Made by a program: the position numbers and the translations under genes | Part shown: in pieces, positions 54,051 through 64,000 of the stretch | Numbering within the stretch: position 1 is the first letter of the stretch | Layout of the letters: every line of letters starts with the position of its first letter | Assembly (NCBI RefSeq): GCF_958450345.1 | Contig: NC_088783.1 | Location: 100,001,302-100,065,301 of the forward strand | Reading direction: 5' to 3' | From: Calliphora vicina | Lineage: Eukaryota; Arthropoda; Insecta; Diptera; Calliphoridae | Length of the DNA: 64,000 bases | The notes under the pieces: generated by a model | Database searches by the model: none | What the model was told of the DNA's origin: nothing | What the model saw: the letters and a program-made list of their open reading frames with translations, nothing else

Positions 54051-54130
54051 GCACTCACACGAAAAAAGGAAGAAACTCCGCTTCTCGCGCCGTTGTAGGA
54101 GAAGTGTGTCGTCGTCTGTCCAAGTCCGAG
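54051..54130 (+). other. Candidate 80-bp internal exon of an unidentified host gene
   Basis: A sharply GC-richer 80-bp segment bounded by an acceptor-like CCTTTTCCTACTTTCAG (ending 54050) and a donor-like GAG|GTAAAA (from 54131). One frame is open and ends on a complete codon at the donor: THTKKGRNSASRAVVGEV followed by CRRLSKSE. A second frame is open too; the third has a stop. The sequence does not match any transposon block I know and is not repeated elsewhere in the window. I do not recognise the protein. It could be a coding exon of a gene with large introns, an exon in an untranslated region, or chance. Confidence 0.4.
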
Positions 54131-54234
54131 GTAAAATGTTTACCCTTTTCGTTCGTTATTTGCGAATTTATTAAAAATACGAGTAAGGGTCAATAAGTCC
54201 GCCATTATTATTTTGCGGAAAAAAACATCACTCA

Positions 54235-54616
54235 AATAAAGGCTAAGCTTGATACTATGGAAACTCTGAACCATCAATTTCAATGGTAAAAAAAATATCG
54301 GATATTGAAAGTGCGAGAGATTGTGGAAGCCATAGGCATCTCACGTGGCTCAGTGGTTTCAATTTAGAATGATCACTTGGGTCTGAAAAAGCTTTCTGCA
54401 TGATGGCTGTCATGTTTGCTCACAATCGGGTACACAAAAGGCTACGCACATGTGCAGTTTCCATGGCAAAAATCCATGAATTATCCTCTTCCGCTCTATT
54501 CTCCGGATTTAACCCCTAGTGACTATTTCTTGTTTCCAAATTTGAAGAAATGTATTAACGTAAAGAAGAAGTTTTGTAAAGAAGCCTTGATCAATAATAT
54601 AGTACATCAATGTTGA
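54235..54616 (+). pseudogene. mariner transposase, internally deleted
   Basis: Reads ETLNHQFQW, stop, then ILKVREIVEAIGISRGSVVS, stop, NDHLGLKKLSA (N-terminal helix-turn-helix of mariner), and jumps within a few bases to the C-terminal block AHVQFPWQKSMNY, LYSPDLTPSDYFLFPNLKKC. YSPDLAPSDYxLFPxLKK is the mariner signature holding the third catalytic aspartate (D of SDY). About 100-150 residues with the first two aspartates are deleted, and stops and a frameshift remain. No terminal repeats were found. Confidence 0.88.
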
Positions 54617-56535
54617 TAACATCAATGCATATAACATTTCGTTCAGTGTAATAATATCTGTCCGTGTGAATGCATTTTCATTTACCAAGAGATGTAAATC
54701 TGATCGAATGAATTCATTTGCTACAGTTTTATTTTATTTAACTTTATTATTATTTATTTGCTTTTTTTAAGTTTTTTTTTTTTGTTTAACATTTTTCATA
54801 AACAAAATGCCTGGAGCAGTGCTTCTTCTGCAGTAGGTAGAGTCAAGAACTTCAGGTACTGGCAACAACAGCACATTTGTATTCATGTATGAACAAATGG
54901 ATGCACGGAATGAATGGATGGTTATTCGTTCGTTCGGACAAGCCATCACAAAGAATTAAGATGTCAACAGAGTGTGTACATAAAAACAGAGATAATTACT
55001 TGAATACTTCTTTATTTTATTTTATTTAGCTTCTGTATCGGACAAAAATAATGTTTAAATAAATATAAAAAAATAAAATAAAAATAATAATGTTAATGTT
55101 AATCTAGAGCGGAAATAGCTGAAGGGCTTGTGACCAATGCTGTAATTACTTGGAGGTTACCCTAAATATATAAGTATATTCATATATGTACAAGAAAATG
55201 TATGTATGTTTAGGTACATAACGCCTCTTTATAAATATTTAACGACTTTAGTAAATATTTACATGGGGTACATCTTTGTTAATGGCTGCTGAAATCAATG
55301 CAAAAGTCACTTAAAGAGGTACGGTTGTAGCTTGAAAGATGACCATAAACAACCCTTATACATATCTACATCTAACCCTACTGTGAAGGAATTGCTGTTT
55401 AGTTTCCAAAAAATCGGTATTTATTTGAAAGCATTTGAGGAATATGCGAAAATTATTTCCTAAACTATGTAAGTATGTATGTATTTCAATTCATGTATTT
55501 CTGATTTTAATTTCACAGCGTTTTTCATATTAAAACAAATGTGATGGTTTTGGTACAGAAATTTATTAAAATTTTTAGAAAAATAAAGAAATAACAATTC
55601 CACTTTGAAAACTGAAAGTGGTTTCATTCCGAAAGAAATTTTCGTTTTACTTTTTCTGAAGCAAAATACGGAATTAATTCCACTTTCGATCGGAATGGAA
55701 TTCTGTGACAGTCCTGTATATTTCGTCCCCTTAATAAAAATATGATACAATAATTGTAGAAGGTAGAATCATTAGGGAGAGTTTTCAATATTTACCACTA
55801 TAACGTCAAACTTTGATTTTGATTTCATATTTTTTTAATATTTTCTTTTGTTTGAAGTTACAAGAATTGTATAATTGAGAATTTATTTTCTACTGAGTGT
55901 ACCTTTTATTGTTGTGTCATGAAAAAAACAATAGTGTAAAATTTGTTTGCCATTTCCAAATAATTGAGTTTAAAATTTTTGTGTTAATAGACATCTAGAA
56001 CAAAAGTAATATTTCAATTGATCTTTTCATCCACTTTGTGGAAGTAGAATTTCACCAAATTTTTACCACATATAGAATTAGTTATGTAGATTCTTATTAT
56101 GCCATAAAAAAATAATGGTGTATATGCTTATACACTATTGTTTTATTGAAGGGACGATTTGTTCCTTGATGTTTAATAGCTTAATATTCCACTACCTCAA
56201 GAACCATTGATGATTTGCCATTTTATTCTAAAGCGAAATTGTAGCTAAGCTTAAATAAATAATTTTTGTTAATATATACTTGTAAAACATAAATTTGGAC
56301 TAATTTTATCGAATAAAATCTGAAAAAATTTATAAGTTTTTCATAAATATTTTCCAATAACTCCAATATTCTGGCCATAAACGGCTGAAAAAATAAAGCC
56401 AACATTATTTTTGAGCGCGTAGCAATGAAATACGTAATTTAGTATATTTCTTTGAAAAATAACCTCTTTACTCTAGTTCCGCGAATTGTAACTATTAATA
56501 AGTATTGATTTTAATGAAAATATGAAAAAAACTAG
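54617..56535. other. No gene recognised
   Basis: AT-rich. The 96-codon minus-strand frame at 55460-55750 has no family features. 54770-54960 is somewhat GC-richer but carries nothing identifiable. No repeat termini found. Confidence 0.4.
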
Positions 56536-57184
56536 TAAGATATTCGGCTGTGACGAATCTTATATACCCTTCACCAAATTATACTTCAAAATAAAAATTT
56601 TAAATATTTGTAAGGTAAACAAAAATTTTTTTTCCAGTTGTTTTTTAATTTTTTGGAAAAAAAATTTCGAATCGTTTATTAAAAATTTTAGGTTTTTTTT
56701 TAATTTAAAAAATGTTTTTGTTTGTTTTTTAATTTTTTTGGAAAAAAAAAATCGGGTTAAAAAATATTATAGGTCCAACTTACTACGGTCTTATATGCGT
56801 CATTGCAAAAGTCTTTGAAATATCTATCATTAGGTAATCATATTGTCTATGTTAATGACTTAGTAATCCAGATATCAAAAAATAGGTCAAAAATCGAGGT
56901 TGTCCTGGTTTTTTCCTTATATCTCAGCCATTTGTGGACCGATTTTCTCGATTTTAAATAGCAACCGAGCCGGAAGAATTCCAGAGATATGAATCGTGTA
57001 TGTAAGTTATTTGGGGGCTTCGGAAAGTATATTTCAACAGACAGACAGACGGACATGGCTTAATCGACTCCGCTATCTATAAGGATCCAGAATATATACT
57101 TTATAGGGTCGGAAATGAAAAATGTAGAAATTACAAACGGAATGACAAACTTATATATACCCTTCACACGATGGTGAAGGGTAT
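56536..57184 (-). mobile_element. DINE-1-like repeat (TATACCCTTCACC type), nearly complete
   Basis: Reverse copy. The 5' stem lies at the right (ACCCTTCACACGATGGTGAAGGGT at about 57158-57182), then TTACAAACGGAATGACAAAC, TAAGGATCCAGAATATATAC, 'AGACAGACAGACGGACATGG' and CTCAGCCATTTGTGGACCG. The 3' end at the left has TATACCCTTCACC with the imperfect hairpin ATTCGgCtgtgaCGAAT and the AAAAACTAGTAAGA remnant of the CTTACTTGTTTTT tail. Confidence 0.82.
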
Positions 57185-57418
57185 AACAAAGTTTATCTGT
57201 TTATTAAAATTGCTCTAGACCTTTTCGATAGTGATTGTTTGGGGATAGTGTCGTCGATGTCATCAGTTTCTGAACTGCTGGCTTTGAGTTTCTTAGGGTT
57301 GCCAAAAGACTGTTTGATTTCAAAAACGCAGCCAACTCTTCTGATTTATGCTGTGTTAATCCGATTTTTTTCTAGAATTCCGAATTGAATCTAGATTATT
57401 TTTATTTATTAAAATATA
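57185..57418. other. Short intervening non-coding DNA
   Basis: No gene. Includes a serine/leucine-rich chance frame. The TA before 57419 belongs to the next element's target duplication. Confidence 0.5.
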
Positions 57419-57665
57419 CACAGAGAAAACAGATTCGTGATAGCAACGGAATTTGTTGCCAATCGAAAGACTCTACCTTAGTGACCGAATTTTTCAGTTG
57501 TGGCTATACAATTTTGGAACAGGTAACCAAAGGTTAATTTCTTCAACCGAAATTCTTCTTTATCAACTGACTTTCTATTGATAGAACCGAAAAATTCTAT
57601 GTGTGCAACCGAATCATTCGATTGACAACAAATTCTGTTGCTATCACGAATCAGTTTTCTCTGTG
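57419..57665. mobile_element. MITE with CACAGAGAAAAC ends
   Basis: A 247-bp element whose ends CACAGAGAAAAC and GATTCGTGATAGCAAC agree on both sides over about 45 bases with few mismatches. It is flanked by TA (57417-57418 and 57666-57667). The interior repeats AACCGAA/TTCGATT-type words. Tc1/mariner mobilisation is plausible from the TA sites. Non-coding; the frame at 57478-57720 is chance. Confidence 0.82.
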
Positions 57666-58655
57666 TACTGATTGGATGCGGATACTTCGGGATTATATGG
57701 GGGATTATCACTTGAATCATATATCGGAGCAGTCATAGAAGATATAACATCTGGGCTGGCATATTTCAATACCAACGTAATTATACGATTTTCTTTCGTT
57801 TTTCTCAATGCGGCTTTAATTGTTCACCCTGACTTGGAATTTTTCAGCCCCCAGACAATGACCTTGAAAATGTTCCACATTGTAATTTGTTTCTTAATAT
57901 AATTTTTTCCGCATATTATCCAATTCCTAAACCGCTATTCAAATCCTGTTTTCAGACCAAAATAGATCAGAATAAGTTTTGTCTATAAGTATGTTTTTAA
58001 GGTAGCTTCGCAATCCTAATGATTAGTATTCGATTATTTCACATTTCTACATTTTAGGCAACATCGAGTCTAGAAGATATTTTGCATTATTCTAACACGT
58101 CATGTCATAGAAGTCTCAAGTGTACTAATGTCCACTCTCTATCTCTAATGAATGAAAAATAAATACACGTAAAAAGTAACAAGAAAATTACCCTTATTTT
58201 TGGTAAATAATGGTTAAATGTACGTAATAAAATTTCTATGATCTTTTAATATTCTTATTATTGTTTGTTACTCCTCTACTTGTATCATAATTTCACAAAA
58301 ACCAAAGTTTCTAACACAAATTAGATGCGACGAATGTTGACTGGAAATATGTATGTTTTGAGTGGAGAAGAGGGCTGGGGGACCCCCGCAGACTATATGT
58401 TTTCTGACAGTAATTTTTTTTGTTGGCGTTTGTGTGAATTTTTATTAAATGCGTTTATTTTTGGGGGATGTTTGTGAATGAGTTTGATAACAATTTAACA
58501 ACAAGTGTATGATGGAATTTTTAGCAAAGTGTTATGAAAATAAATGTCTTCTATTACGGATATTTTGAGGCTTCATTGAGCTTGACGTGTTTTATTAAAT
58601 GGTTTTTCATGATTACGTTTACGTGTCAACGATAAAAATGTGACAAAAGTTTTTT
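57666..58655. other. No gene recognised
   Basis: AT-rich with one G/C-rich patch near 58370-58395 (GGGCTGGGGGACCCCCGC). The 76-codon frame at 57672-57902 begins in the MITE border and has no family features. Confidence 0.4.
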
Positions 58656-59402
58656 GCCGCCAAAAATAAATAACATTTCGCTATCTTTCCATTAGAAATT
58701 CCAAATATTGAAAAAATTTACCTTTGACCTTCTCGATTTAAGGGTTGGCGTTTTCCGATTTTAGTAAAACTTTCAGACTATGTTTTAAATTGCATGGACT
58801 ATAATATAATGAATAGCTTTTACTTAAAAATCATAACAGTAAGGAAATTCGGATCATTCGCCAAAATATGGCCAAAAAATTAGTTTTTCTCGAAAATCGC
58901 AAATTTTAAATCGCAGGTACGGAAAAACTATAGGAGGTATTGTCATACTTTTTTCATATTTTTATTCCCTATTATGTTGTAAATAAATCCCCATGTGATG
59001 TGAACAAAAAATTCTGAAATTTGTTTAACAAAATTTTTAAAAATTTGAAAATGTAGGTTTCAGGTCATACCTGCGAATAGGTTAACGGTATCCTACGAAG
59101 ACAAAAACTCATATACAAGTAAATATGGATATATTTTAAGTAAAAATAAGCTTTTATTTTAATAATTTTCAAAATATGTTCATTTTGTTCCTACATTTCT
59201 TGTTCTAGTGGCCTGAGACACGTTAATGGCCTGGCGATTTTTTAATAACTTTAACATTTTTTAACCAATTTTTGTGTTTTATATCTTATTAGAACCACAA
59301 TTACGTACACATTTCGATTCTTTTAAATTAAATTGCAAAAGTAATTATTTAATGGCAAAATTTTTACAAAAACTGAAAAAATTGCATTTTTTCCACTTGT
59401 AA
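58656..59402. mobile_element. Foldback element F2, single right arm (copy 3)
   Basis: Matches the right arm of copy 1 (28480-29697) from 'CCAAAAATAAATAACATTTC' to 'GCATTTTTTCCACTTGTAA', but without either Helitron. It preserves both pre-insertion sites: CAAAATATGTTCATTTTGTT at about 59168-59191 and GGCCTGGCGATTTTTTAATA at about 59229-59251. No left arm is present. Confidence 0.85.
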
Positions 59403-62012
59403 TCATGATAGAAAGACAAAATTTCATATTTAACCAAAGTTTTATATATATAAAAAAATAGAGGGTATGCGTTCCAAAATTCCAAAAAAAAAAATTTGGG
59501 ACACTCTAATGCCCACGTCAAATTTTATCCCGATCGGACCAGCCAGTTTAGAAATGCCAGATTATTTCCAAAATAATTAGATTTTGCCCCACTGTGGAAC
59601 CTCAGAAGCCAAAAATTCAGCTCTATGTAAACATTTTCCTTTTTATTATCTGACTGAAAAGTAGGATTTTGTAACAAATTTTGAAAATTCAATCGCTTAT
59701 AACTTTTTATTTTCAAAAGGAATTTTTATGAAATAAGCGGTTTTCGTTAAACTAGTTTCATACAAAAGTCATATCACCTAATTTCATGGCGATCGGTTCA
59801 TAATTATTTAGTCATAGCTCCCATATGAGGTCCTCTTCCGAAAATCTAAAGATTTAAAAAGAAGATAACGAATAGTTGGCAACTCAAAAATTAAGGCATA
59901 TGTTTTGACAGCTGGAAGGCAGGGAAAACAAAAACTAAAGGGCCGCTATAAAAAAAAATTCTATTAGGTTTAAATAGCTGAAAAGAAAAATTAATGGTCA
60001 GGAGACTAGATTAGCGAAGGTTTCTTGACACCAAATGTTCAAAATGTCGGCCCTTTTTTCTTTTCTACTGGCATCGGTGAGACCTCACGAAGCAAAAAAA
60101 TAAAACCAACAAAAGTTTTTAAATACGATTTATTAAATTAAAAATTCTGTAAAATTTACTTAAATTTTGTTTTAAAATAAACGTTTAAACTAAAAACTTA
60201 AAGACTAAAATTAAAATAAAAAAAGATAAAAACAAAAAATTATAATTAAGAACTATTAAAACTGTTTAAAAATTGAAAACTACAAAAAAAGGAGTCACAA
60301 TATCTAAAAAAAAGAAACCTAAAATTATAGCCATCCGAATGCTGAAAATAGAGTCTTAATTCTAATTAACTTGTGAATTATCCCCATCCTAATGCGCATG
60401 AGCTTTCATGTAAATACACAAAATCAAACTGAATTTATACTGAATTTAGCTATTTCAATATGGCAATACCGTCGACAATCAATCAGCTGTTGGAAAATTA
60501 TTTACTATTGTAAAAAAAAACGTAACACAGTAGAATAGAAATAAAGATGGAAATAAAGCTGTAACTTCTAAACGGTTAGCCCGGTTTGAATGAAATTTCA
60601 CATTCGAAAAGAGGAAGTGTTGTACAGTTTAAGTATTAATATTTGGGTCTACCTGTGCTCACCAGGGGCTCAGCCACTGGTCCCCATAGTAGGTCACCTC
60701 GGATATGTTAAATAACGAGCACTACAAAAAATCTCCTCAAAGCTATCAATTATCTCTTACAGCTTAGGAGATATTTGAAAATTAAATTTTTACCCACCCT
60801 ACTCCAGTTTTTTGATAACAGCGGATCTAAGTATTAATTTAGATCCGTTCCAATTTACCTTTATTGGACTAACAACACATGTATTGTTCAAAAATAATGA
60901 CTAAGTCCAAAGTTTTATGCATTTGAATTTAAGAAAATTTTAAAAGGCGATTTTTCGCTAATTTTTTGGGAAAAAAAAGTACTTTTTTTCTTTTTATGTT
61001 ATCGGAAATAATTTCTAAGACGATGTATAAGGAATTTACACTATTTGAATAGCGAACTTTTTATCAAATATTTTAAATGAAAAAAAATTGAAATTTTTTG
61101 ATACCGAGGGAACCAGGTCCATTCAAAAAACTCCGATTATTTATGTAAAATTCAAGTTTAGGGCAAAAATTCTAAAATCACATAGTAATTTTTTGTAAAA
61201 CGTTACTATAACCCCGCCCTAATATGGATATTATAGCCAAAAAAAACTAAAACATACCATTTTTGGGATTTTTCAACACTTTTTTGGGAATTGCGGCATG
61301 CTTGATAACAAATTTCAAAAAAAATCTATATAACAGTAAAATTTCATTAAAAAATACTCATAATTAAAAATTTAATTTCAAGCTGCAAAATTTGTATCTT
61401 CATTAAAAAGCATTTGTTGTCCAATTTTTCAAAAAAGTAATCCATGAATTTTTTAATTGTCAAATGTTATACATATATATTTTGGAAAAGAAGACAAAAC
61501 CTCTTATCCATTGATAACACGTCTACCTTGTGTTTTTTACACGGCAATTAATAGGGAAAGCTTAACATCTAGCAGAGAATTTACCGATTTTCAAAAATAT
61601 TTTTTCAAAATTAAACAGTTTACAAACAAACAACTGTTTACTAAATGCATAAACTGTCGTCAGTCAGGGTTAGATTTTAATTCACATTAGTGTGCTGTTA
61701 ATGCAAATTAAGTCAAATATTAAATTAATTAAATCTGGCAACTAATGCCCAATTTCTTTTTTTTTTGAGTCTTTTTGCTAAAAATAAATTGATTTTACTT
61801 GTTAAATATAAATTTCTTTTGATTGTTTTTTTATTAAATATATCATAAAACATTGATTTTATTATCAACGAAACCACTATTGTGTGTCTTCTGCATAAAG
61901 TTTTTCCTGTCTCTGCTGCTTTTTATTGGCGAAGTTAAATTTTGTGCCATTTTCTTGTGGTTTCTGCTGAACGTATCAAAGATTTTTGCTGCAAATATAT
62001 TATAAATTGATC
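59403..62012. other. No gene recognised; scattered repeat fragments
   Basis: 59757-59860 is a short + strand fragment of the TATACCCTACACC-type DINE repeat ('ATGGCGATCGGTTCATAATT', 'AGTCATAGCTCCCATATGAG'). About 60580-60720 and 63140-63230 share phrases (ATGAAATTTCACATTCG / GTCACCTCGG) and may belong to another repeat. The frame at 61457-61690 has no recognised family. 61800-62012 probably includes the 5' leader of the LINE that follows. Confidence 0.45.
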
Positions 62013-62872
62013 ATGGCTCCTGGAAAGAAAATACATAAGTGTGGAGTGTGTACAAATGCTATTGGCAATGATCCTAGTATACTTTGTGACGTCTGTTCCT
62101 TGTGGGTGCATGGCTCTTGTGCCGGTATATCTAAGGATGACATGGCGAAAATAGGTGAACTCAAATGTATGTCTTTTATCTATTCGCTATGTAAAAGAAA
62201 CCTCTCGTCTGGTGATTTACGTGGGGAGATTTCCAACCTTATGAAAAAATTTGATGACTTAAGTCCTAAGTTTAATGAAATGATGACTGGGAGTTTATTA
62301 CTCAAAAATTTGCTGATGCAGTTTCTGACATAAAAAAAGATTTCTCTTATTGTGCAACTGACTTAAAATCGGATATTGTTGGGTGCAATAAATTAATTAA
62401 GCGAGTTGAAAATGAATATCTGCACTTGAGGCTGAGAATAACTCTTTATACAATAAATTCTATTGCTCTGACATTATTATTTCTGGCTTACCTGATTGTC
62501 TTGAGAGTGTTCCTAATGCATCGTTTTATGATATTGAAGATGCCTCAAGAGATGCTATGTATATCAACCGAAAAAGATCGATACTTGTGAAATTTAATTG
62601 TCTCATGATGCGAAATAAAATTATGGATGAGTATTTTAAGACAATTAAGACCCAGCCGTTTATGGCATCTGATTTTATTTCTGATCCGAACATTCCGAGA
62701 AATTTACTTGACCATCGTGTGTTCCTTAATGAACATTACAGGATAATTAATGCCATTAAACCCATTGCAGATCTAACATTACCTAATAACACAGCGAAGG
62801 AACTTGAAGCTAAAGGCTGTGCTGAATTGCTGAAGGATGGCGCTGTTAATGATCCTGCTGAGTTAATTTAAA
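62013..62872 (+). pseudogene. LINE ORF1 protein with PHD-type zinc finger, frameshifted
   Basis: Starts at the ATG at 62013 (MAPGKKIHKCGVCTNAIG). C10, C13, C25, C28, H33 and C36 form a PHD-like zinc finger as in ORF1 proteins of CR1/Jockey-type LINEs; the last cysteine pair is disrupted (KCMSFIYSLCKR). A coiled-coil-like stretch follows (ISNLMKKFDDLSPKFNEMM). The frame breaks near 62290 and again near 62450. The next block reads CSDIIISGLPDCLESVPNAS, YINRKRSILVKFNCLMMRNK, IMDEYFKTI and HRVFLNEHY (normally RVYLNDHF), ending at 62871. ORF1 proteins bind the LINE RNA. The endonuclease/RT ORF that should follow is missing. Confidence 0.8.
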
Positions 62873-63047
62873 TAGTTGTTTTGGTTAGGTGATATTTTTG
62901 ATTTTTATCTTGTGAATTTTTTTTATCTCAGAACCTAATGTGTTGACTTGTGAACTGAATTAGCTTTTTCATATTTGTTGCTATATGCGTTATCTCTATA
63001 GGTTCTTGTACATTAATTAATTATTATATTATTATATATATTAATTA
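62873..63047. other. Short AT-rich spacer
   Basis: A TATTATATATTAATTAATTA run next to the start of the following DINE-like element. No gene. Confidence 0.5.
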
Positions 63048-64000
63048 ATTATACCCTTCACCTTCGCACAGTGGTTTAGCAACTTTTTTTTGGAAATAAT
63101 TCGGTATCTTGGGAACTATTGGAGATATTGTTACGAAATTTCACATGGTTTGAGTTGAGGTGTTTTTGAGTTGATTTACGTTTGTTCAGCATGGTCACCT
63201 CGGGTCTCAAATCTGAAATTCAAATGATCTGAAATTTTGAATATAAATAGTCCTAGAGAAGATCTACAAAAAATACGCTTACAAGTGTAGGTTATCTCTA
63301 TTAGTTACAAGTTGGAACTTGTATTTATTACGTTTTTTTTTCGAAAAGAGCCCATATATTTTTTCTTTTGTAGAAAAAAATTTCTTCGGGACTATATAGA
63401 ATTTTTATGTGATCCGGAAAGATAACTTAATGCAAAAGCGTGTAAAGAAAAATTTGGCTCACTTAAGCGGACATACCCCCCAATTTAAAAAAATTTCGGT
63501 TTGAGTAAAAAAATTCTAAAATGCACCGATCCACGAAAAAGCTTCATATTTGTATAACCCCATATGTTTCTTAAATACTTACTAAATATTTTTACGATCA
63601 CACGGTAAATAACGTCACAGTAGGCAATTTTCTAAAAAAACTCAGTTTTTGGAACACATTTTCCCCGTTTTAGGAATTTCGGTATTTGAAAATAAAAAAA
63701 TTCAAAAAATCGAATGCCATTTAAATTTAATTTTGACCTACAATGGGTCAAAATTGGAAAAAAAATTTTAGACCGAATTTTTTTCACCAAAAGTTGTTTT
63801 TCGCTAAATATTAAAAAAAAAAAATTATAAATTTAAAAAAATCAATTCGAAAATAATTTTTTTCCAAAAAATTAAAAAACAACTGGAAAAAAATAAATTT
63901 TGTTTACCTAAAAATATTTAAAAATTTTATTTTGAAGTGTAAATTGGTGAAGGGTATATAAGATTCGGCACAGCCGAATATAACTCTCTTACTTGTTTTT
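63048..64000 (+). mobile_element. DINE-1-like repeat, with unrelated sequence between its ends
   Basis: Starts TATACCCTTCACCTTCGCAC at about 63051 and ends with the best-preserved 3' end in the window: GGTGAAGGGTATATAAG, the hairpin ATTCGGC-ACA-GCCGAAT (63963-63979) and TCTCTTACTTGTTTTT at the window edge. The family sequence is lost after CTTCG (63064) and resumes near 63730 (GACCTACAATGGGTCAAAAT). The 660 bp between begin CACAGTGGTTTAGC, which resembles a Transib-type end, but I see no matching inverted end. Confidence 0.65.

Noticed and set aside
63065..63730. Second Transib-like element starting CACAGTGGTTTAGC
   Set aside because: No inverted partner was found before the DINE sequence resumes near 63730.

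Overview
The window is AT-rich (my estimate is about 70% A+T), has many simple A/T runs, and is intron- or intergenic-like nuclear DNA of an insect. The mix of repeats points to a higher fly (Diptera, Brachycera, possibly a calyptrate such as a blow fly). It has DINE-1/INE-1-like repeats beginning TATACCC and carrying a 'GTCCGTCTGTC' core, Helitrons of the TCTATATA...CTAG type, Tc1/mariner, hAT and Transib-like DNA elements, and LOA/R1- and Jockey-type LINE remnants. The species call is inference. No complete host gene is recognisable. The only two intact protein genes are two almost identical transposases. One 80-bp segment at 54051-54130 has the form of an internal host exon.

Layout, 0-15 kb: an intact 1298-bp DD37E Tc1/mariner transposon (272-1569); a hAT-like non-autonomous element with a Helitron inside it (1946-2928); a tRNA-derived SINE (about 5013-5158); a Tc1-like IR/DR element whose terminus has been entered by a second DD37E copy (5693-7690); a DINE-like repeat split by a 611-bp solo LTR (7717-9040); a foldback MITE (9163-9673); a foldback-repeat fragment split by two DINE-like elements, one carrying a Tc1-type MITE (11735-14060); and a Helitron fragment with broken Rep/helicase coding sequence (14061-14864).

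15-33 kb: a LINE entered by a solo LTR that was itself entered at its edge by a 1.35-kb hAT element (17360-20760); a full-length DINE-like element (23131-23872); a Tc1-like transposase fossil (about 24.1-24.4 kb); a 2.9-kb foldback element carrying a DINE insertion and two Helitrons (26766-29666); a Harbinger-like MITE (31772-32167); and a second foldback copy (32395-33345).

33-64 kb: fossils of two Tc1/mariner-type transposases (33.6-34.5 kb); a degenerate tandem array (35.85-36.7 kb); a Jockey-type LINE fossil with a hAT MITE (39143-41100); a hAT foldback element with 38-39-bp tandem arms (41940-43110) beside a 2.27-kb palindrome built of about 175-bp modules (43183-45454); a Helitron with several stacked 5' ends (46308-47287); a hAT transposase fossil (47.3-48.0 kb); two inverted LOA/R1-type LINE fossils around a Transib-like element (49.5-53.8 kb); a mariner fossil (54.2-54.6 kb); more DINE and foldback copies; and the ORF1 of a LINE with a PHD finger (62013-62872).

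These genes do not form a pathway. The window records successive transposition. The insertion order can be read from target-site duplications and, in three places, from an uninterrupted copy elsewhere in the same window. The youngest visible event is the DD37E element: two copies differ by only two bases.
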